Positions 1-7,366 of a DNA stretch of 64,000 nucleotides are shown here, in pieces; the stretch's first letter is position 1; each line of letters begins with the position of its first letter. The stretch is taken from positions 1-64,000 of the forward strand of contig NZ_JZTW01000015.1 of assembly GCF_000962805.1 (NCBI RefSeq), in the 5' to 3' direction. Source of the DNA: Pseudarthrobacter chlorophenolicus. GTDB lineage: Bacteria > Actinomycetota > Actinomycetes > Actinomycetales > Micrococcaceae. The position numbers and the translations under genes are program-made. A model generated the notes under the pieces. That model ran no database searches and was not told where the DNA came from. It saw only the letters and a program-made list of their open reading frames with translations.

Positions 1-25
1 ACATCCAATGTGATCACCTTCCATA

Positions 26-268
26 ATGGTCAGTGGCCTCATTTTCAGTTGGCGTATTTGGCCCTATTTTCGGCTGGCGTCAACAAATTATTCCGGCTTC
101 GAAAAAGTCATGATCCCTCTCAGTGAGTGGCAAGCAAAGTGGCTGCCCGGCCTGGAACGAGACGGGATACGTGTCGGGCTCAACTGGTCCGGCAACCGGG
201 CAACGGGCTACGACGTGGAGCCCACTGCGGCCCTGACCTCCTTAACGACTCGCCAATCATCCCAATAA
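26..268 (+). pseudogene. DUF2750-like remnant (C-terminal part only)
   Basis: Residues from about 11 onward (WPYFRLAS, then IPLSEWQAKWLPGLERDGIR) resemble the C-terminal half of DUF2750 proteins, with the Trp-Pro element, an acidic/Leu helix and a final DG-x-V strand. An in-frame stop at 11-13 lies just upstream, so the N-terminal half of a normal protein of roughly 120 aa is absent from this frame. I read it as a truncated remnant rather than a functional gene; the window edge hides what lies further left. DUF2750 proteins often occur as stand-alone immunity-like genes, which fits the neighbourhood. A short intact gene starting at 111 cannot be excluded. Confidence 0.5.
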
Positions 269-277
269 GCGCCCGGT

Positions 278-300
278 GGAGGATCGGCTTACGGGCGCGC
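278..300 (+). repeat. Intergenic direct repeat, copy 1
   Basis: GGAGGATCGGCTTACGGGCG starts here. It is a diverged copy of a motif (consensus GAGGATCCcTgAaCGGGCG) that recurs in gaps between the small genes of the first 9 kb, always in this orientation. It sits between the DUF2750 remnant and the next leftward gene. Confidence 0.45.
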
Positions 301-338
301 AATTCGGGCATGTTGAACGTGATGAGGCGAAGAGCGGT

Positions 339-866
339 CTATTTCGTTGCGTCTACGTACCATCCCAACGTGGGTACAAACTCCATATCCCATCCCGCTA
401 CAAGGCCGGTGACGTTCTTGTGTTCGGGGTAATCCGGGACGTCGTTCGCTAACGCGGGAATGACGCCCGCATAGAACTCGGCTTTCAGCGCGGATAAATT
501 GAGCCTCATACCTTCAATGACGCCCATCTCGAGACCAAGTTCAAGGCGGCCGCCGTCAAGCTGGGTCAAGACCCTATAGACCGGCCACGCATAGTTGCCT
601 TCCTTGGCAGTTAGATCGCTCGTCCAGTGAAGATCCGTGGCCCGGCGCAGGATCAGAGCGCCACAATTGATCGATTCGTCGCCCACATACATGGGCAGTA
701 TCCCTGATCGAAGTTCAAACAGAACACCAATCACCAGACGCAGAGCGTCAACCCGCACATCGAGGATCTGGGCTTCTTCGAAGGCTTCCTCGACAAAAAA
801 TGGATTCTCGTCGGCCTTCCCGGGCAGTCCTGGAACGTCTTGGTGGAACAGATCGATGAGCTTCAT
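339..866 (-). CDS. Hypothetical protein, immunity-like
   Basis: This is a 175-aa soluble protein without signal peptide or membrane segment. It is rich in acidic residues, with a Leu-rich central part, an aromatic-containing segment (LHWTSDL) and a C-terminal Trp-Asp (AGWDMEF) element. I do not recognise a named family. Its size, acidity and company (isolated small genes separated by short repeats) are typical of immunity proteins of polymorphic toxin systems, but no cognate toxin is present in the window. The start is the first ATG of the frame. Confidence 0.6.
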   Translation of the reverse strand: MKLIDLFHQDVPGLPGKADENPFFVEEAFEEAQILDVRVDALRLVIGVLFELRSGILPMYVGDESINCGALILRRATDLHWTSDLTAKEGNYAWPVYRVLTQLDGGRLELGLEMGVIEGMRLNLSALKAEFYAGVIPALANDVPDYPEHKNVTGLVAGWDMEFVPTLGWYVDATK

Positions 867-987
867 TTCCCATTTCTAAGTGCAGGACCACTTGAGGTCG
901 CCAAGGGTTAAGCTACTCCATCAAGCACGCTTACGAGCGTCGATAAGCAATCAATGGGCCGCAACCCTCATAGTGAGACCGTCCGCT

Positions 988-1010
988 GAGGGATCCCTGA
1001 CCGGGCGCCG
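988..1010 (+). repeat. Intergenic direct repeat, copy 2
   Basis: GAGGGATCCCTGACCGGGCG is one of the best copies of the recurrent intergenic motif. It contains the palindromic core GGGATCCC followed by an asymmetric TGACCGGGCG arm. It lies in the 227-bp gap between the 175-aa and 69-aa genes; I see nothing else in that gap. Confidence 0.6.
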
Positions 1011-1093
1011 GCCAGATTCCTTAGAGCCAGGTGAGGCACCCAGAGCTGGCCGGCTGCACCACGCCATGCCGGGGCATCAGGATGGTGCTCCGG

Positions 1094-1303
1094 TTATGCG
1101 AAAGCCTCTGGAACGGTTCTACCTTTTGCTGTCCGGGGAACGCTGCCTGCCTTGAGTTCTGCACGCAAGATAGCAAAGATCAGGATGCCCATGGCCGCTG
1201 CTGTGAACCAGAGACCCGTGGATCCTTGAACGGCGACAACTGTGGAGACGATCAGGAATACCACTGCAACGATGAGTAGTCCCCATCGTCCGGTGGTCAT
1301 CAT
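1094..1303 (-). CDS. Small two-helix membrane protein
   Basis: This 69-aa protein has two hydrophobic stretches (about residues 7-26 and 32-48) separated by a short loop, followed by a basic tail (RAELKAG...RTAKGR). It has no recognisable domain. The topology predicts a helical hairpin in the cytoplasmic membrane. Small membrane proteins of this kind can act as immunity factors against membrane-active toxins, but nothing in the sequence proves this. Translation may begin at either of two adjacent ATG codons. The following 258 bp up to the TIR-like gene hold no convincing gene. Confidence 0.5.
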   Translation of the reverse strand: MMTTGRWGLLIVAVVFLIVSTVVAVQGSTGLWFTAAAMGILIFAILRAELKAGSVPRTAKGRTVPEAFA

Positions 1304-1561
1304 TTCCCCAGTTCTGTGGGCTTTTGGATCATGCCATTGCCGAACCTAGCCAGAGGAATATGGGAGCACGCCATGCCGCGAGCCTACCCACTCAAGCATC
1401 GAACGCACGTCAGAGCCGAAACAGCGCAGACGATCAAGACCACTGGGCAGGGCTGAGGATGGATAAGCTCGTCCAGGCAGGGATACGCCATGGCAGTGAA
1501 TAGCAACATCCCCACAGAAGTCCTCTGTACGGCGGGCCCATTCTCGCCGGCGTGCCTATGG

Positions 1562-2440
1562 TTATCCGAGAGCTATGCCGGTGAAAGTGCCGGCATCTGG
1601 GGACACGAGGTCCCGGTTAGATTCAAGCGTCACGTTGGCGTTAACCAGGGCTCCCCTGAGTCGTTCGCGGTTTTCCCATGCGTCACCTAGATCTATCCAG
1701 TTGATTCCAGCAACGTCGGAAATGTCCCGGGCCTGACCGGTCAACTGGGTCTCGTGGAGGCCATCGTCGTCTTTGACGAATGCAGGCTTGAGTTGAGCTT
1801 CGTCATCGGGTGTAAAAATGACGACGATCGCTTGAGCCTTGGCCATACCGGCATTAATGATTTCCATCGTGGTAGGCGAAGCCTTCCCGGTATCGGACGC
1901 GGCCTGCGTCCAGGTGATCGGCTTGGCGTCAAGGTGGCGAAGGAATTTGATCATCTCGTCTTTGGCTTGGGTGTTGCGACCGTGAACGATGAACACTGAG
2001 CGGCCGTCGCCTATTTTTTCCATTGCTACTGTCCTATCTGTCGAGGGTACTTCGCGTCCGGGTACATGGGCGGATGCCCTGTGTTTTACGCCACTGGGCT
2101 TCTGGAGTCCCTCGTCTTCATCGATGGTGAAGCCCCGCCTGAGAAGCTCCACGAGCAGTGGCTTGAAGGCTTCGGCATCTTGTCGCCTGCGGTTGCCTTC
2201 GCCGGAGGTGTAATAAACATGGTTGAGCAGGTCTAGGAACAGATCATCTGCATTGAGACTCTGACCGATGTGCCTAACCAGCGCGTTGGCCTTGTCGAGT
2301 TTGTTATCGCCTGGGGGATAGCCACCGTCTCCGAAGCCCGTCCAAAGAGTATCTATCTCAGACCGCGTGATTCGGGAGCTGGAACCCAACGCTTGGGCTA
2401 TCAAGCCGCGCAGGCGAGAAGGAAAGATTGAGGACACCAT
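1562..2440 (-). CDS. TIR-like (PF10137-type) nucleotide-binding protein with internal deletion
   Basis: Residues 1-105 form an Arg/Leu-rich helical region. After a linker, residues 149-270 match the predicted nucleotide-binding TIR-like domain: VFIVHGRN opens the first strand and loop, KAQAIVVIFTPDDEAQL is the second conserved block. Relatives continue LTGQARPNV(L/I)FE(A/L)G... with a second G-R-x-PDRT strand before the (S/A)D(V/I)xG block. Here R238 is followed directly by DISDVAG, so roughly 25-30 residues including the conserved Glu of the FE(A/L)G motif appear to be missing without loss of frame. Intact relatives cleave NAD or bind nucleotide signals in phage defence; this copy is probably catalytically dead. 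It is divergent from the next gene. Confidence 0.75.
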   Translation of the reverse strand: MVSSIFPSRLRGLIAQALGSSSRITRSEIDTLWTGFGDGGYPPGDNKLDKANALVRHIGQSLNADDLFLDLLNHVYYTSGEGNRRRQDAEAFKPLLVELLRRGFTIDEDEGLQKPSGVKHRASAHVPGREVPSTDRTVAMEKIGDGRSVFIVHGRNTQAKDEMIKFLRHLDAKPITWTQAASDTGKASPTTMEIINAGMAKAQAIVVIFTPDDEAQLKPAFVKDDDGLHETQLTGQARDISDVAGINWIDLGDAWENRERLRGALVNANVTLESNRDLVSPDAGTFTGIALG

Positions 2441-2478
2441 TGGCCAATCCTAGGGGAGTGACACTCGGAAGATTTGTT

Positions 2479-2521
2479 GGGTAGCAGGACTGCTACCCTC
2501 TATCGCTCTCGGAAACGAGAG
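2479..2521. promoter_or_regulatory. Two tandem perfect hairpins in the divergent spacer
   Basis: GGGTAGCAG-GA-CTGCTACCC (2479-2498) is a perfect 9-bp inverted repeat with a 2-nt gap, so it is more likely a protein-binding dyad than an RNA hairpin. CTCTCG-GAAA-CGAGAG (2506-2521) is a perfect 6-bp stem with a GNRA-type tetraloop on the + strand. Both lie in the 255-bp spacer between the divergent TIR-like and 283-aa genes. Their proximity suggests joint control of the two genes or a small structured RNA. Confidence 0.45.
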
Positions 2522-2695
2522 AATTACGTGAACGATCTCAATCGAGAGCTGCAGGACGTGCCAGTCCTTCGAGAAAGCAACTTGATATCAGTTCTCGAAA
2601 TTGCACAGCCGATTAAGGTCCGCGAACCGGGTTTTAGAATCAAATATTTCCCCATCGGTCCGTGCATAATTATCGAAACACGACTGGGGGACTAA

Positions 2696-3547
2696 ATGTT
2701 TGATCTGTTGCCGCTCGATGGAGACGGACGTAGCTGCTATCCGAAGGAGGCAGGTAGTCGTTGGGAGAGCACGGAGGTTCTTGTGGTGGTGAAGGCCGCT
2801 CCCCAACCCTCGGCCGCCTATGGCGACACCGTCTGTGTGGCAGGCATCCGAATGAGGGAGAGCGGCCCGGAGTGGATACGGCTCTACCCCATACCCTTCC
2901 GCTCCATGGAGGAATATCTCCAATTCACAAAATACGACTTGATCCGGCTGCAGGTGAAACCGGCGTCAAAGGATCCGAGAAGCGAAAGCTACATTCCAGA
3001 TCGGTCCACGATAGAAGCTGTCGCTCATTTGGATCCGTGGAAACCGCGCCATCGATACGTATCGCCGCTTTCGTCGCAATGGACCATGTGCGGAATACTC
3101 AAGGCGCAAAGGGCCGGCAAGGAGTTCCCCTCGCTGGCGGTGATACGCCCTCGTGAGGTTCGAGACTTCAAGCTAACCCTTCACCCAGGCTGGACTCCGG
3201 AACAGGCACAAAAGCTCAAAGTGAACCTTGGCCAGGAAGATCTATTTGGAGATGCCCCCAAAGTGCAGCTGCTCGAGGCACCTCGGTTCGAAGGAAAATA
3301 TTTGTACCTCTGTGAAGACAAGACTTGCAAGGGGCACGTCCAGGGATTGCTTGACTGGGAGCTTGTCGCGCTGGAGCGACGACTGAAGGACCGCGATGAC
3401 GCCACTGCCATGTTCGAGATCCGCAAGAAATTCTTCACGCAGATGTGCGCGCCCGATCGTCGCCCACTGTTTTTCGTCGGGAATCAGTTGAAGCACCCCC
3501 TAGCGTTCAGCGTCATAGGGGTCTACAGATCCCAGTCGCTGAACTAG
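2696..3547 (+). CDS. Hypothetical 283-aa protein paired with DUF488
   Basis: This soluble 283-aa protein has an N-terminal half containing VLVVVKA, GDTVCVAGIR and the element YPIPFRSMEEY. A central basic segment follows, then a Cys/His cluster (LCEDKTCKGHVQGLLDWEL, about residues 203-221) that could bind a metal or nucleic acid. I do not recognise a named family. The ATG follows immediately after an in-frame TAA of an upstream frame. Its convergent partner is a DUF488 protein, and the stop codons of the two genes share the palindrome CTAG. The tight convergent arrangement and the defence-like surroundings make a role in nucleic-acid surveillance plausible but unproven. Confidence 0.7.
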   Translation: MFDLLPLDGDGRSCYPKEAGSRWESTEVLVVVKAAPQPSAAYGDTVCVAGIRMRESGPEWIRLYPIPFRSMEEYLQFTKYDLIRLQVKPASKDPRSESYIPDRSTIEAVAHLDPWKPRHRYVSPLSSQWTMCGILKAQRAGKEFPSLAVIRPREVRDFKLTLHPGWTPEQAQKLKVNLGQEDLFGDAPKVQLLEAPRFEGKYLYLCEDKTCKGHVQGLLDWELVALERRLKDRDDATAMFEIRKKFFTQMCAPDRRPLFFVGNQLKHPLAFSVIGVYRSQSLN

Positions 3548-3999
3548 GTGCGAGACAGAGCTGAAGCTTCGGCCGAAACGGCCTCAAGCACCAGTCGACG
3601 ATGGCAGCAAGCCTCCGATGCTTCAAAGCACAGAAGAGCCACATGTTCGGTCGCCGCGAGCTGCGCCAGATAGTGGATCGCAGCGTGAGCTGAGTCAGCG
3701 AGCAGCAACTCTCGATACCGTTCATGGGCAAACCCCGCGGCTTTCGTACCAGGAGCCCAGAACCCGTCACGGTTATCTTTAGGATTGCCGAGGACAGGAA
3801 GATGCTCGTAACGAATGCCAGCATCAGCCAAGGCAGCAGAAAGCGCGGTTTTTGAGAACCCCTTTTTCCGAGAGATAGCATTCAGGCGCACGTCTACCAG
3901 TACGTCAACCTTCCACGGCTGAAGATGATGAATGAACGACGAAATATCGTGGCCCTCGTAGCCCACACCGATAATCCCGCTAGTCTCCGTCCACATCAC
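3544..3999 (-). CDS. DUF488 domain-containing protein
   Basis: A 151-aa protein covering a complete DUF488 domain. The opening strand (IIGVGYEGHDISSF), the VDVLVDVRLNAISRKKGFSK block, the aromatic GIRYEHLPVLGNPK segment and the terminal Cys-containing motif LLCFEASEACCHRRLV are all present. The biochemical function of DUF488 is not established; the conserved Arg/Lys patch and C-x-E...CHR motif suggest a nucleotide or nucleic-acid substrate. The gene overlaps the 3' end of the 283-aa gene by 4 nt in convergent orientation. Translation may start at the first or second ATG (3999 or 3996). Confidence 0.82.
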   Translation of the reverse strand: MMWTETSGIIGVGYEGHDISSFIHHLQPWKVDVLVDVRLNAISRKKGFSKTALSAALADAGIRYEHLPVLGNPKDNRDGFWAPGTKAAGFAHERYRELLLADSAHAAIHYLAQLAATEHVALLCFEASEACCHRRLVLEAVSAEASALSRT

Positions 4000-4130
4000 C
4001 CCATTCTTTCACGGACCGGACCGGACCTGAGCTTTCGTCAAGGGCCTCCTGTCGGGTACGCGATCACGAGTACAAACCGTTCCACTTCCTATCCATCATC
4101 GTGCCACTCGTGGCGACCTTGAACAGTCCG

Positions 4131-4382
4131 CTACTTGAACGGAGATACCAAATCCAGTGCCAGGCGTTCTTGCTTACCTGATCGAATCAAAAACAAGATA
4201 CCCGCTGGAAGTAGAACAGTTCCCGATCCCAGCATTACTGCATGAACAGGCGTCGACGGGCAGCCGGCGGAACTATCGTCTTCAGCGCATGTGACTCCAG
4301 GCTGAAGGAAACCCACTGCAATCAGCGCTAAAGCCATACATAACGTAGCCACTCCTGTTACGCCCCAAACCCAGTTCTTCAT
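4131..4382 (-). CDS. Small membrane protein with two helices
   Basis: This 83-aa protein has an N-terminal hydrophobic segment (about residues 5-28), an extracytoplasmic loop with two Cys (VTCAEDDSSAGC) that could form a disulphide, and a second hydrophobic segment (about 46-67), ending in a charged cytoplasmic tail. I recognise no family. It is an isolated leftward gene in the immunity-like array. The Cys-containing loop may face the cell exterior. Its coding status rests on topology and start context only. Confidence 0.5.
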   Translation of the reverse strand: MKNWVWGVTGVATLCMALALIAVGFLQPGVTCAEDDSSAGCPSTPVHAVMLGSGTVLLPAGILFLIRSGKQERLALDLVSPFK

Positions 4383-4442
4383 CCGTCCATCAGACCATGC
4401 TTAGCACCTCGCGGAAACGGACAATACTCAAAGTCGTCCCTT

Positions 4443-4467
4443 TGGGGATCCTTTACCGGGACATTCG
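4443..4467 (+). repeat. Intergenic direct repeat, copy 3
   Basis: The copy reads GGGGATCCTTTACCGGGACA. It has the same GGATCC core and right-hand ACCGGG arm as the other copies, and lies upstream of the frameshifted gene. Confidence 0.5.
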
Positions 4468-4522
4468 GGGCCCGAGTCTCATTCCCGTTTACAGGCACTC
4501 TCGTGTGGTTCATAGTCGAGGT

Positions 4523-5208
4523 ATGCGGGTGGCCGGAATTCTTCCTTTAGACGCTCCTGACCCGCGGGCCGGATGGGCCGAGCGCCTGAAGCTGATGCCC
4601 ATTCCGGTGATGGGCCTCGCGCCTCAACCATCGTTGGAGGACACCGACAGCGTTGGTGTGACCTGTGGCCAAGATGATCGTGGGTACAACGAGATGAGGG
4701 CGAGCATCACCTATACGCTCTGGCGAAACCCGGATGACCGCTCAGACCCGGTAAACCTCGCGGACCTCAACGAGAAGACACGCAGATCGATCGAGGAAGT
4801 TCCGCCATGGCCGCGGCCCCCTTGGCTGATCGAGTACGTGGAGCGCTTGCGTTACCCGCAACTTGAGGAGGCCGTGCGAACCACCTGGCACCGCGATCCT
4901 CCGAGCGTTCTTCGGTTCGAAGCCTGTTGGTTGACCATGTCAACCACATCCTCATGAACCAATATCGGCAAGAGCTCTGGCCGGGCAGCAACCCGTGGGA
5001 CCAGCACGCACCCGCCGTAACCGGCCGGATGGTCAACAGCCAGGCCAGGACCGTCATCAACGGAGTCGATATGCCCGGTGCGGAGGTCGATACGGACCCG
5101 TTCGTGTACGGCATCGGAGCCCATCTGGCAGGCGGCGGCGTCGTGACCGCAGTACTTCCACGCGCTGAGCTCAAACGAATCCAGGTCCAGTTCACGACCC
5201 GGAGCTAA
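4523..5208 (+). pseudogene. Frameshifted hypothetical gene
   Basis: Two reading frames form one protein. Frame A starts at the ATG at 4523 (MRVAGILPLD) and runs through LRYPQLEEAVRTTWHRDPPS. It then falls into an out-of-frame tail that stops at 4957. Frame B continues with SSVRSLLVDHVNHILMNQ and ends FVYGIGAHLAGGG...VQFTTRS at 5208. The frame change is consistent with loss of one base near 4895-4910. The join is smooth in sense (a TTW-RDP helix followed by LVDHVNHILMNQ), so I call one gene of about 228 codons, disabled by a mutation or by a sequencing error. Function unknown; it is probably another immunity-like orphan. Confidence 0.65.
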
Positions 5209-5265
5209 CCGCCACACCCCAGCGTTCGAAAAGGGATGGCTCAGCAGACGGCCTAGTGCCCGATA

Positions 5266-5290
5266 GTGGATCCTTCAGCGGACACTGTCG
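5266..5290 (+). repeat. Intergenic direct repeat, copy 4
   Basis: GTGGATCCTTCAGCGGACAC keeps the GGATCC core and the CGG-rich right arm but is more diverged than copies 2 and 6. It lies between the convergent ends of the frameshifted gene and the 182-aa gene. Confidence 0.4.
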
Positions 5291-5307
5291 CGAGGTGCAG
5301 GGGCATA

Positions 5308-5856
5308 TCACGGCTTCGGCTTGAAGGCGGTGTGCGCTGATAGAAGTTCGTAGGTCGCATTGCGTTCTCTATGACTGATGCCAACCTGCAGCACAGGAGC
5401 CTCTGCCACATGCGCGTACAACTCAATCAGAGCGTCCTGGGTCGTCCACATAGCTGCCCGATTACCACGTGGGTCGGTCTGCTCATCGGACGACTGGCCA
5501 AACAAACCAATGAGACCGGCCCTCACGCCCGCATAACCGGCAACAACGGCAGCGGTCACATCCCGTTCATGCTGATAGGCAAAGAGGTTGACGCTAAAGA
5601 GGGACCCATCCAGAGCGACCCACGACGCACCCTCGGTCCGCATGTCTATTCTCGTAAAGAATCCTCGAGTCAAGGCGGGCAGTTCCGTCCCAGCCGGATC
5701 ATCGACGACTTCGAGCTCGCACCCAAGATGCTCAAAGAACTCATGGAATTGGCCAGTATTCGAAGGCCAACCCTGCTCGGCGGCCGATTGTATGAATCGA
5801 ACGATGACACTGGGATGGGGGTCGAGGGGCTCAACGATTCCTACGCTCTCGTCCAT
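5308..5856 (-). CDS. Hypothetical protein, immunity-like
   Basis: This 182-aa soluble acidic protein has no recognised domain. Visible features are the N-terminal block EPLDPHPSVIVRFIQSAAEQ, a central strand-rich part with FFTRIDMRTEGASW, and a helical Ala/Val stretch around AAVVAGYAGVRAGLIGLFG. The C-terminal part includes LIELYAHVAEAPVLQVGISH. It has no signal peptide. Size and composition fit an immunity or cell-contact-inhibition antidote; this rests on context alone. A diverged repeat copy lies upstream of its start and another downstream of its stop. Confidence 0.6.
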   Translation of the reverse strand: MDESVGIVEPLDPHPSVIVRFIQSAAEQGWPSNTGQFHEFFEHLGCELEVVDDPAGTELPALTRGFFTRIDMRTEGASWVALDGSLFSVNLFAYQHERDVTAAVVAGYAGVRAGLIGLFGQSSDEQTDPRGNRAAMWTTQDALIELYAHVAEAPVLQVGISHRERNATYELLSAHTAFKPKP

Positions 5857-5902
5857 AACTGCACCCTACTCCGCAGACAATGACTGACGACTCTTCTCCG
5901 AT

Positions 5903-5925
5903 AGAGGATCCTCCATCGAACGCCC
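5903..5925 (+). repeat. Intergenic direct repeat, copy 5 (diverged)
   Basis: GAGGATCCTCCATCGAACGC matches the consensus at the GAGGATCC core and weakly on the right arm. It lies between two leftward immunity-like genes. I include it because its position fits the pattern of one copy per gap. Confidence 0.35.
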
Positions 5926-5952
5926 TGGTTCTCTGCTCTGAGGGCGTGGGGG

Positions 5953-6372
5953 TTAGGTCAGCCGCAGCCTTAGGGCAACGGCCACCTCATCAGCGGGACC
6001 ACAAATCTCGGGCGTGGAAAGCTGAAAGAGTGCATCCGCCAAGAAATCGCGATCCTCGGGATGCAGTGCAATATCTTCTCGGCCTTGCAATTCCTCAGCC
6101 CAAGCGCAAAGATCATCTGCACTAATCTTCCCGGCCCAAAATTCATCAAGTGCATGGCCGATATCCCGAGCAAAGACAGTGGCGAGCTCTTCCCGCGATG
6201 GCCATTCAAAAGTCGACAGTCGAGCCAAGGCCTCCTGCAACGGGCACCGCCACTGGATGAGGTCATACACTGCCTCTCGTCGTTGTTCCTGCGACACCAA
6301 GTAAGTTCCACCCTCAGTCCAATAATCGCGCAAGCTAATGCGAACTAACTGGAAGTCTGTCACGCTACCCAA
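5953..6372 (-). CDS. Colicin-immunity-like small helical protein
   Basis: This 139-aa protein appears largely alpha-helical. The segment HALDEFWAGKISADDLCAWAEELQGREDI resembles the helix-GKISA-helix pattern of self-protective colicin-like immunity proteins (PF09204 type). It is followed by a helix and a conserved-looking LFQLSTPEICGP element. I cannot confirm the family without a profile search. It is leftward and soluble, with repeat copies on both sides. If the assignment holds, it protects the cell from a nuclease-type bacteriocin or contact toxin; no toxin gene is visible nearby. Confidence 0.6.
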   Translation of the reverse strand: MGSVTDFQLVRISLRDYWTEGGTYLVSQEQRREAVYDLIQWRCPLQEALARLSTFEWPSREELATVFARDIGHALDEFWAGKISADDLCAWAEELQGREDIALHPEDRDFLADALFQLSTPEICGPADEVAVALRLRLT

Positions 6373-6381
6373 CGTCCGCTT

Positions 6382-6402
6382 GAGGATCCCTGAACGGGCG
6401 GC
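6382..6402 (+). repeat. Intergenic direct repeat, copy 6
   Basis: GAGGATCCCTGAACGGGCGG is the copy closest to the consensus. It lies in the spacer between the leftward 139-aa gene and the rightward 293-aa gene. Confidence 0.6.
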
Positions 6403-6484
6403 GTCCCCGATTCACCCGGGCTTACGAACAGGACCCTTTACCGTGCGGCGCGTCGCCGACAAACCGTGGCTGTACGCTCGTTCC

Positions 6485-7366
6485 ATGGGGGGATCAGAAG
6501 AGCAGCGGGTACTGCCCGAGGGGTGGTCTTGGGAAGGAGTGGCCGGTCCTGAGCTGGCCTGGTTGGGCGTCGGTTTCCTTCAGGATCCGGTCGACGGCCC
6601 GCTCCCAAATGGATTCACCGAGAGCACGTGGATCCTGCACGCCCAGTTCTTCCGACCAGCTGAGCTGCCCGCTGAGCTTGAATCCGAGGATGGGATCGGT
6701 ATACCCGGTTTCGGGTTCAACTCGCATCCCCCGGTGGGGTGGCTGAGGGTCACGTGGGCTGAGGTTGCGTCCCGTAAGGGCGTCCCGTTGCAGGGGCCCG
6801 CCGGTGACAACGGGTTGGAGATTCCACCGGCGGATTGTTGGCCGGCCCTGCCGAACGAGGACGACGCGGACTCCGTGGTGATGAATGCCGCCGATTCGTT
6901 CTGGCCAACGGAAGGCTCGCTGGGAAAGGCTGACCTGGAGTCCCTCATACCGATCCTCGCAGCTCACACCGGCTCAACCCGCATGGTTGGTAGGTTCTCG
7001 CCCGTCACTTCTTCCCTTGATCAAGAGGCCATGCATGTTTTCACCTTTGATCTCGCGACCATGCTCTCCTCTATGCTCGCCACAGGGGTTCAGGAGTTCA
7101 GCCCGGAGCTGTGGTGGCCTGAAGACCGGGCCTGGGTGGTGTGGACTGACTATGACCTAATGGGGACCAGGGTATTTGGCGGCACGGACCTGATTGACGC
7201 GCTGAAGGCGTCCCCCGAGATCGAGACGCTGGACTGGCATCGAGTCAGGCTGCGCCCTCCGGCGCCCCCGCGGCCGCCAAGCAGGATGGAGCTGCACTTC
7301 CAGGAGGTCCTCGCCAAACAAGAAGCCAAAAAACTGCAGCAGAAAGATGGCAATGGACAAGGTTGA
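6485..7366 (+). CDS. Hypothetical protein, immunity-like
   Basis: This 293-aa soluble protein has many Trp, Pro and acidic residues. Distinct segments are WSWEGVAGPELAWLGVGF near the start, a Pro/Gly-rich middle and WWPEDRAWVVWTDYDLMGTR towards the C-terminus, before a Pro/Arg-rich and Gln/Lys-rich tail. I recognise no named family. I chose the ATG at 6485 because the frame upstream of it carries repeat copy 6 and lacks protein-like composition. Its 3' end overlaps the following DUF6228 gene by 20 nt, so the two are probably translated from one message. Confidence 0.65.
   Translation: MGGSEEQRVLPEGWSWEGVAGPELAWLGVGFLQDPVDGPLPNGFTESTWILHAQFFRPAELPAELESEDGIGIPGFGFNSHPPVGWLRVTWAEVASRKGVPLQGPAGDNGLEIPPADCWPALPNEDDADSVVMNAADSFWPTEGSLGKADLESLIPILAAHTGSTRMVGRFSPVTSSLDQEAMHVFTFDLATMLSSMLATGVQEFSPELWWPEDRAWVVWTDYDLMGTRVFGGTDLIDALKASPEIETLDWHRVRLRPPAPPRPPSRMELHFQEVLAKQEAKKLQQKDGNGQG

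Noticed and set aside
1215..1233. GGATCCTTGAACGGCGAC, similar to the intergenic repeat
   Set aside because: It lies inside the coding sequence of the 69-aa protein and lacks the flanking consensus; probably coincidence.
2474..2695. 73-aa plus-strand frame ending exactly before the 283-aa gene
   Set aside because: It runs through the two hairpins of the divergent spacer, has no recognised homology and poor start context; the spacer is better read as regulatory.
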